This document shows positions 1-4,331 of a DNA stretch of 9,289 nucleotides, in pieces. Location: assembly GCA_016929795.1 (NCBI GenBank), contig JAFGIA010000317.1, positions 1 through 9,289 on the forward strand, read 5' to 3'. The translations under genes and the position numbers were made by a program. Each line of letters opens with the position of its first letter. Position 1 is the first letter of the stretch. Origin of the DNA: Anaerolineae bacterium (lineage in GTDB: Bacteria > Chloroflexota > Anaerolineae > JAAYZQ01). Below the pieces are notes generated by a model that worked only from the letters and a program-made list of their open reading frames with translations, did not search any database and was not told the DNA's origin.

Positions 1-29
1 CCAATCCCCCAATTCCGAATCCCTACAAT

Positions 30-35
30 GGAGAG
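30..35 (+). promoter_or_regulatory. Ribosome binding site that sets the start of the dehydratase large subunit
   Basis: GGAGAG lies 4 bases before the ATG at 40. It overlaps another in-frame ATG at 28, which has no purine-rich sequence upstream of it. The ATG at 40 is therefore the better start and gives a protein beginning MPKTIIEKII, the usual kind of N-terminus for this family. The 27 bases before position 28 hold no promoter that I can support. Confidence 0.7.
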
Positions 36-39
36 AACC

Positions 40-1302
40 ATGCCCAAGACAATCATAGAAAAGATCATCCAGTCGCATTCGGACGAGGCCGCGGAAGCCG
101 GCAGGATCGTCTGGATGCGGCTCGACGCGCGCACGGCCCGCGATTTTGGCGGGGCGAACGTGGTCAAGCACTATCGCAAGCAGTATGGCAACAGCCCGGT
201 GGAGGACCCGGTCAAAACCTTCTTTACTTTCGACCTGGTGACCCCGGCGAACAATATCCCCTACGCGATCAATCAGCAGATCTGCCGCAACTGGGCACGC
301 GAGCAGGGCGTGCGTGTGTTCGACGTCGACGCCGGCATCGGCTCGCATGTGGCGATCGAGCAGGGGTTGACGTGGCCCGGTGCGACCTTTGTCGGCACCG
401 ACAGCCACCTGAACATCCTGGGGGCCATCGGCGCCTTTGGACAGGGGATGGGTGACCAGGATATCACCTTCGCCATGAAGGCAGGCCAGACCTGGTTCGA
501 GGTGCCCGAGACGATGAAGGTGACGATCGTGGGCGACCTGCCGGCGTCGTGCACGGCCAAGGACCTGACCCTGGCGTGCCTGTGCCGGCTGGGTGCCAGC
601 GGTGCGCTGGGCCGGGCCGTCGAGTTCTACGGCCCGGCCGTGGAGGCGCTCGACCTGGCGGGCCGGATCACGCTGGCGAGCATGATGACCGAAATGGGCG
701 GCATCGTCGGCCTCATCCCGCCGTCGGAAGAGGTGCTCGCCTACTGCCGGGAGCGCACCGGGCGCGATGACCTGGTCGCAACCTATGCCGATCCGGGGGC
801 TGCATACGTGGAAGAGATCGAGATCGACATCTCGGATCTCGAGCCCCTCGTGGCCAGGCCACCCAAGCCCGATAACGTGGCGCCTGTGCGCGACGTGACA
901 GGCACCCGCGTCGACTCGGTGTTCATCGGCTCGTGCACCAACGGACGCTTCGAGGACATGGAGGCGGTGGCGCGCGTCGTCGCCGGCAAGCGTGTGGCGC
1001 CGGGGATGGTGGCGTCGATCGTGCCGGCGACGCGCGAGGTGTATGGCCAGATGCTGGCCTCGGGCGTGCTGCAAACGCTGTTCGACGCAGGGTTCATTGT
1101 CAGCAATCCGGGCTGCGGCGGCTGCGCGTCGGGGCACATCGGTATGGTGGGTGAAGGACAGGTGCAGGTGAGCACCAGCAACCGCAACTTTGCCGGCAAG
1201 CAGGGGCCAGGCGATAACTACCTGGCCAGTCCCGTCGTCGCGGCCTGGGCTGCGCTGGCAGGCGAGATCACGGTGCCCGAAAGCCCGGGGTCGACAGGGT
1301 AG
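40..1302 (+). CDS. 3-isopropylmalate dehydratase/homoaconitase-family large subunit (LeuC-like, substrate uncertain)
   Basis: This is the large, iron-sulfur-carrying subunit of an aconitase-superfamily hydro-lyase, a cytoplasmic enzyme that isomerises or hydrates a 2- or 3-hydroxy acid. At 420 aa it matches the short LeuC2/archaeal homoaconitase type. Visible motifs are GTDSH (D121, H123), SCTNGR with cluster cysteine C299, NPGCGGC with C359 and C362, and TSNRNF with R382. All three cluster cysteines are present. Several pocket positions differ from the family as I remember it: FDH is FDL (L66), the GI(C/E)HQ motif reads GIGSH (S102, H103), GTDSHT is GTDSHL, and GR after NRNF is GK (K387). 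The next gene, 9 bases downstream, encodes the matching small subunit. The family and complex are secure. Leucine biosynthesis is only one option: homoaconitase, a 2,3-dimethylmalate dehydratase or an unassigned hydro-lyase are also possible, and no other leucine or lysine gene is in the window. The start at 40 is preferred over 28 because of the GGAGAG site. Confidence 0.9.
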   Translation: MPKTIIEKIIQSHSDEAAEAGRIVWMRLDARTARDFGGANVVKHYRKQYGNSPVEDPVKTFFTFDLVTPANNIPYAINQQICRNWAREQGVRVFDVDAGIGSHVAIEQGLTWPGATFVGTDSHLNILGAIGAFGQGMGDQDITFAMKAGQTWFEVPETMKVTIVGDLPASCTAKDLTLACLCRLGASGALGRAVEFYGPAVEALDLAGRITLASMMTEMGGIVGLIPPSEEVLAYCRERTGRDDLVATYADPGAAYVEEIEIDISDLEPLVARPPKPDNVAPVRDVTGTRVDSVFIGSCTNGRFEDMEAVARVVAGKRVAPGMVASIVPATREVYGQMLASGVLQTLFDAGFIVSNPGCGGCASGHIGMVGEGQVQVSTSNRNFAGKQGPGDNYLASPVVAAWAALAGEITVPESPGSTG

Positions 1303-1311
1303 GAGGCAGAT

Positions 1312-1872
1312 ATGGCAGAACAGACACGGACAGGCGGGCGCCCGACGCGCGTCAGGGGCAAGTTGTGGGTGCTGACCACGCCCGACGGCGCGCTGTACGA
1401 CGACATTGACACAGACATGATCTTTCACAATCGCTACCTGCACATCACCGATCTGCAAGAGATGGGGCGCTACGCAATGGATAACCTGATCGGATGGCAG
1501 GACTTTGCCCAAAAGGTGCAGCCGGGCGATATTCTCCTCGCCGGCAAGAACTTTGGCGCTGGCTCGAGCCGGCAGCAGGCGGTCGATTGCTTTCGCGCGC
1601 TCGGTGTGGCGGCGCTCGTCGCCCAGAGCTTTGGCGCCATCTACAAGCGGAATGCGATCAACAGCGGTTTTCCGATTGTGACTTTTCCTGAGCTGAGTGA
1701 GCACGTGGTCGAGTTCAACACAGGTGACAAGGTGGAGGTCAATTTCGCGACGGGCGAGATCGTGGTGAACGGCGACCGGAAACTCCAGGCAGAGCCATTC
1801 TCAAAGGTGCAGATGGATATCTACCGCGCTGGCGATCTCTTTAGCTACGGCCGGACGCTCGACGAATCATAA
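1312..1872 (+). CDS. 3-isopropylmalate dehydratase/homoaconitase-family small subunit (LeuD-like)
   Basis: This is the swivelling small subunit that pairs with the product of the preceding gene to complete the active site. It is 186 aa, slightly longer than the usual 160-170 aa because of a basic N-terminal tail of about 15 residues. Family landmarks are DDIDTDMIF, the substrate-specificity loop at 42-45, the GKNFGAGSSR turn (S85, S86, R87) and KRNAINSGFP. The specificity loop reads YLHI, where archaeal homoaconitase has YLRT and isopropylmalate isomerase YLVY. The loop after SSR reads QQA instead of the usual EHA or EQA, and the SFARIF motif reads SFGAIY. A strong AGGAGG site at 1301-1306, 5 bases before the ATG, overlaps the stop codon of the upstream gene, so the two are co-translated in one operon. 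A terminator follows 12 bases after the stop. The family is secure; the substrate is not. Confidence 0.9.
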   Translation: MAEQTRTGGRPTRVRGKLWVLTTPDGALYDDIDTDMIFHNRYLHITDLQEMGRYAMDNLIGWQDFAQKVQPGDILLAGKNFGAGSSRQQAVDCFRALGVAALVAQSFGAIYKRNAINSGFPIVTFPELSEHVVEFNTGDKVEVNFATGEIVVNGDRKLQAEPFSKVQMDIYRAGDLFSYGRTLDES

Positions 1873-1884
1873 GGTCACATAAAA

Positions 1885-1926
1885 CACGGGGCGGCGACCT
1901 GGCAAGTCGTCGCCCCGTGCTTGTTT
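1885..1926 (+). terminator. Intrinsic terminator after the dehydratase operon
   Basis: A 14-bp stem, CACGGGGCGGCGAC (1885-1898) against GTCGTCGCCCCGTG (1906-1919), has one G-T wobble and a 7-base loop. It is followed by CTTGTTT, a short T-rich tract, and preceded by AAAA. It ends the dehydratase operon. The ribosome binding site of the lipoprotein gene starts directly after the T tract (GGAGG at 1927-1931), so that gene depends on read-through or on a promoter I cannot see. Confidence 0.85.
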
Positions 1927-1938
1927 GGAGGACAGACG

Positions 1939-2586
1939 ATGCGCACGTGGAAGCTGTGGTGCCTGTGCCTGCTGATCCTGTTGCTCGTGCTTGGCTGCAC
2001 CATGGGAACCGACACCTATGATACCGGGGTGGTGGATGGCGCAGAGCCGGTGCCCGGCGCGCGCAACGCGACCCCGCGCCCAACCCGCACACCCCAGCCG
2101 ACGCGCACTCCTTCGCCCACTGCCACACCCCCGCCTCGTCCCGGCGACCGCGTCATGCCAATCCCCTTTGGGCAAACTGTCCAGGTGACCAAGGAGGGCG
2201 ACAAGGTTTTGACCCTGACGCTCACCGAAGTGTACCGCGGCCGGGCTGCCTGGGATCGGGTGGTGGCGGCGAACCAATACAATGACCCACCGCCGGCGGC
2301 GATGGAGTACCTGGTGGTGTACGCGCAGGTCGACTACCTGGCAGGGCCAGGCGACCACACTCTGCGCCTCAGCGACGGCGATTTTCGGGTGGTGACCAAA
2401 AACCAGGTGCTGCGCCCGATCGCGGTGGTAGAGCCTGCGCCTGCATTCGATCTCGAGTTCTTTCCCGGTGCCACCGGCGGCGGCTGGATGGTGTGGGCCG
2501 TGTACGAAGGCGATCCGGCGCCGCTGCTGGCCTATGGCCTGGCGTACGATGGCTCTGGCGGCACCTACTTGGCCCTGGAACGTTGA
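1939..2586 (+). CDS. Putative lipoprotein with Thr/Pro linker and DUF4352-like domain
   Basis: A 215-aa exported lipoprotein of unknown function. The ATG at 1939 is chosen because GGAGG (1927-1931) lies 7 bases before it and it gives a clean signal: basic start MRTWK, a hydrophobic core at residues 6-18, and the lipobox VLGC with lipidated C20. An earlier in-frame TTG at 1921 lies inside the terminator tail and is rejected. Residues 45-68 form a Thr/Pro-rich spacer (PTRTPQPTRTPSPTATP) that would hold the domain away from the membrane. Residues 72-215 look like an immunoglobulin-like beta fold with spacing like DUF4352/telokin-like domains, including a W at the end of a strand and the EYLVVYAQVDY strand, but this is recognition by eye. 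No catalytic motif is seen. It ends in a double stop, TGA TAA. Its neighbours give no functional link. Confidence 0.8.
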   Translation: MRTWKLWCLCLLILLLVLGCTMGTDTYDTGVVDGAEPVPGARNATPRPTRTPQPTRTPSPTATPPPRPGDRVMPIPFGQTVQVTKEGDKVLTLTLTEVYRGRAAWDRVVAANQYNDPPPAAMEYLVVYAQVDYLAGPGDHTLRLSDGDFRVVTKNQVLRPIAVVEPAPAFDLEFFPGATGGGWMVWAVYEGDPAPLLAYGLAYDGSGGTYLALER

Positions 2587-2593
2587 TAAGGGG

Positions 2594-2767
2594 GTATCAT
2601 CTCAAAAAAATCGGGTCGGGGTGTAGGGCCAATACTTTTCAAATAAGCTCGGGGGGCCATCTCGGACCGCCCCCGGGACGGGGGCTTGAGCCCTTATTCG
2701 AAAGGTATTGGGTGTAGGGCGGATTGCCAATCCGCCCTACACCCCGACCCAGTTGTTGAGATGATAC
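2594..2767. repeat. Palindromic intergenic element, copy 1, interrupted
   Basis: A 174-bp nested palindrome fills most of the gap between the lipoprotein and GH4 genes. The outer arms are GTATCATCTCAA (2594-2605) and its exact complement (2756-2767). The second arms are a perfect 17-bp pair at 2613-2629 and 2734-2750. A third, short-loop hairpin, 2710-2725 with 2729-2744, competes with the second pair for the same right arm. The centre (2630-2710) is a separate inverted-repeat unit, described as its own entry. Without that unit and one 10-bp repeat, the element becomes 83 bp with a perfect 22-bp central stem and GCC loop, like copy 2 at 4237-4316. The right end lies only 6 bases before the GGAG of the GH4 gene, so transcripts through it would carry a stable stem next to the ribosome binding site. 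No protein-coding potential is seen. Confidence 0.85.
2630..2710. mobile_element. 81-bp MITE-like insertion nested in the palindromic element
   Basis: The unit begins CAATAC and ends GTATTG. Its terminal inverted repeats are about 18 bp: CAATACTTTTCAAATAAG on the left against a right end that reads CAATACCTTTCGAATAAG on the other strand, two mismatches. The pairing continues with CTC after a 2-base offset. The interior is G/C-rich, with a small stem at 2669-2674/2680-2685. GGTGTAGGGC flanks it on both sides as a 10-bp direct repeat (2620-2629 and 2711-2720), as a target-site duplication would. It has no room for a transposase, so it would be moved in trans. A copying or recombination event at a hairpin could give a similar pattern, so mobility is inferred. 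Confidence 0.6.
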
Positions 2768-2782
2768 ACAAAAGGAGAAGAG

Positions 2783-4192
2783 ATGGCACGGGTGAAAGTG
2801 GTGATTATCGGCGCGGGGAGCGCGATCTTTGGATTGAACACACTGGCGACGCTAATGCGCAGCAAGTGGCTGCGCGGCGGGACGGTGGGGCTGGTGGACG
2901 TAAACGCCGAGGGGTTGGCGCTGGTCGAGCAGCTTGCGCAGCGCCTGAACCGCGAATGGGAGGCAGGGATCGAGATCGTCAGCTCGACACGGCGGGCAGA
3001 GGTGCTGCCTGGCGCTGGCTTTGTGATCGTGTCGATCGAGGCCGGGCCACGCGACGAGCTGTGGCAGCGCGACTGGGAGATTCCGCTCGCGTTTGGTGTG
3101 CGCCAGCCGTACGGCGAGAATGGCGGCCCCGGCGGGCTGGCGCATACACTGCGCCAGGTGCCCCCCATGCTGGCCATCGCTCGCGACATGGAGCGGCTGT
3201 GCCCCGATGCCTGGCTGATCAATTTCACCAACCCGGTGCCACGCCTGTGCCTGGCTGTGGAGCGCTACACCCGCCTCCGCACCGTGGGCCTGTGCCACCA
3301 GGTGAACGAGGCCTTTATGCTGGCCGGCGTGGCCCTGGCCGATCGTTATGGCATCGACGTGCCTGCGGGTGTGAACAGCGACGCGCATCCCGACGTCTGG
3401 CAAAAGGCGCGGTATGTGGCCGACCTGATGAAGCCGTTGATCACGATCAAGGCGGCCGGCCTGAACCATTTCACCTGGATCCTCGACCTGCGCGACAGGC
3501 GCACCGGCGAGGACCTCTACCCCGCCTTTCGCGAGGCATTCATGGCGCTGCCGCCCGAGTTCGAGCCATTGACGCGCGACGTGTTCGAGGCCACCGGCCT
3601 CTGCCCCGTGCCGGGCGACAGCCACCTGGCTGAATATCTGCCCTGGACCCACGACCCGAATACGAGGCCGTGGGAGCGCTACAACCTCTACCTGTACGAC
3701 TGGGAGCGCGCGCGACAGCGGCGCGACGCCGGGTGGCAGACGATTGGGGCGATGGCGCGCGGTGACGCGCCTATCGACGAATTGCGCCAGGCGCGTGGCG
3801 AGGGCGCTGCCGAGATCGTGGCCGGGCTGCTCGGCGATGAGCATTACGAGATCGCCGTGAACGTGCCGAACGACGGCCACATCTCCAACCTGCCCGGCGG
3901 CGCCGGGCAGGGCGTACGCGCCATCGTCGAGATCCCCGCCTGGGTGGGTGGCTGGGGCATCCGCGGGCTGCACGTTGGCCCACTGCCGGAAGCCGTCGCC
4001 GAGCTGTGCCGGCGCGAGATCACGGTCGCCAGCCTGGCCGTCGACGCGGCCGCGACCGGCGACAGGCGGACCGCGCTGCAGGCGCTCCTGCTCGATCCGA
4101 CAATGAACGACATCGGCACGGCACATGCCATTCTCGACGCGTACTTGCAAGAGTATGAGGAATACCTGCCGCAGTTTTATGGCAACAAGTGA
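2783..4192 (+). CDS. Glycoside hydrolase family 4 protein (alpha-galactosidase/alpha-glucosidase-like)
   Basis: A 469-aa cytoplasmic enzyme of family GH4, which cleaves glycosides by an NAD+- and Mn2+-dependent oxidation-elimination route rather than by two acidic residues. The N-terminal Rossmann fold begins VVIIGAGS (G10-S13). Further landmarks are GGPGGLAHTLRQVP, NFTNPV (N150), the metal motif GLCHQV (C171, H172), GLNHF (N228, H229) and DSHLAEYLPW (D279, H281, E284). The residue after CH usually tracks specificity in GH4 (CHE glucosidase, CHS galactosidase, CHG glucuronidase, CD/CN phospho-enzymes). Here it is Q173, so the sugar cannot be assigned, although a Cys-His pair argues against a phospho-sugar. 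The spacing from C171 to H229 is about 25 residues longer than I recall in MelA. GGAG at 2774-2777 is 5 bases before the ATG. No sugar transporter or regulator is adjacent. The palindromic element upstream and the hairpin over the stop codon isolate it from its neighbours. Confidence 0.9.
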   Translation: MARVKVVIIGAGSAIFGLNTLATLMRSKWLRGGTVGLVDVNAEGLALVEQLAQRLNREWEAGIEIVSSTRRAEVLPGAGFVIVSIEAGPRDELWQRDWEIPLAFGVRQPYGENGGPGGLAHTLRQVPPMLAIARDMERLCPDAWLINFTNPVPRLCLAVERYTRLRTVGLCHQVNEAFMLAGVALADRYGIDVPAGVNSDAHPDVWQKARYVADLMKPLITIKAAGLNHFTWILDLRDRRTGEDLYPAFREAFMALPPEFEPLTRDVFEATGLCPVPGDSHLAEYLPWTHDPNTRPWERYNLYLYDWERARQRRDAGWQTIGAMARGDAPIDELRQARGEGAAEIVAGLLGDEHYEIAVNVPNDGHISNLPGGAGQGVRAIVEIPAWVGGWGIRGLHVGPLPEAVAELCRREITVASLAVDAAATGDRRTALQALLLDPTMNDIGTAHAILDAYLQEYEEYLPQFYGNK

Positions 4193-4221
4193 CAGGTGGC
4201 AAGTTTCACCACCTGTCACTT
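4187..4221. repeat. Hairpin spanning the GH4 stop codon
   Basis: AAGTGACAGGTGG (4187-4199) and CCACCTGTCACTT (4209-4221) form a perfect 13-bp stem with a 9-base loop. The GH4 stop codon (4190-4192) lies inside the left arm. There is no T tract after it, so it is a weak terminator at best. It may protect the 3' end of the mRNA, or may be one copy of a dispersed palindromic repeat. Confidence 0.75.
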
Positions 4222-4236
4222 CTGGGAAGAAAGGGA

Positions 4237-4316
4237 GTATCATTTCAATAAAGAGGGGAAGTTGGGGTGTGTGCGGGCACCGCACACACCCCAACCCCCG
4301 ATTATTGAGCGGATAC
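4237..4316. repeat. Palindromic intergenic element, copy 2
   Basis: An 80-bp element with outer arms GTATCATTTCAATAA (4237-4251) and TTATTGAGCGGATAC (4302-4316), which pair at 12 of 15 positions. Inside, GTTGGGGTGTGTGCGG (4261-4276) and its exact complement (4280-4295) make a 16-bp stem with loop GCA, extended by GGGG/CCCC across a 2-base bulge. Its ends match those of copy 1 at 2594-2767 while the central stem differs. GAAAGGGA occurs directly before and after it (4229-4236 and 4317-4324), possibly a target-site duplication. The right-hand copy of that repeat is part of the ribosome binding site of the next gene. Confidence 0.8.
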
Positions 4317-4319
4317 GAA

Positions 4320-4325
4320 AGGGAG
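4320..4325 (+). promoter_or_regulatory. Ribosome binding site that sets the GTG start of the first M28 gene
   Basis: AGGGAG lies 6 bases before the GTG at 4332. An in-frame TTG at 4326 touches the site and has no spacer, and no in-frame ATG follows with a comparable site before the hydrophobic signal core. The same GAAAGGGAG string is repeated 88 bases upstream on the other side of the palindromic element. Confidence 0.75.
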
Positions 4326-4331
4326 TTGAAG

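Noticed and set aside
28..42. Start of the dehydratase large subunit at the first ATG (28)
   Set aside because: No Shine-Dalgarno sequence precedes it, and it overlaps the GGAGAG that serves the ATG at 40.
40..1872. A leucine biosynthesis operon
   Set aside because: Only the two dehydratase subunits are present, no leuA or leuB is adjacent, a terminator closes the pair, and the pocket residues are atypical.
2686..2711. Promoter inside the palindromic element (TTGAGC with TATTGG)
   Set aside because: The spacer is only 14 bases and the -10 match is poor.
2594..2767. CRISPR repeat or riboswitch
   Set aside because: There is no regularly spaced series of direct repeats. The long perfect pairing and the insertion-type flanking duplication fit a mobile palindrome better than a ligand-binding RNA.
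2686..3633. Plus-strand frame overlapping the start of GH4
   Set aside because: Arg- and Gly-rich shadow translation without a ribosome binding site; the GH4 frame has a good site and start at 2783.
2852..4294. 480-codon open frame on the minus strand opposite GH4
   Set aside because: It is the mirror of a GC-rich gene with strong third-position bias. It has no recognisable domain or ribosome binding site, and the plus-strand gene has clear family motifs.
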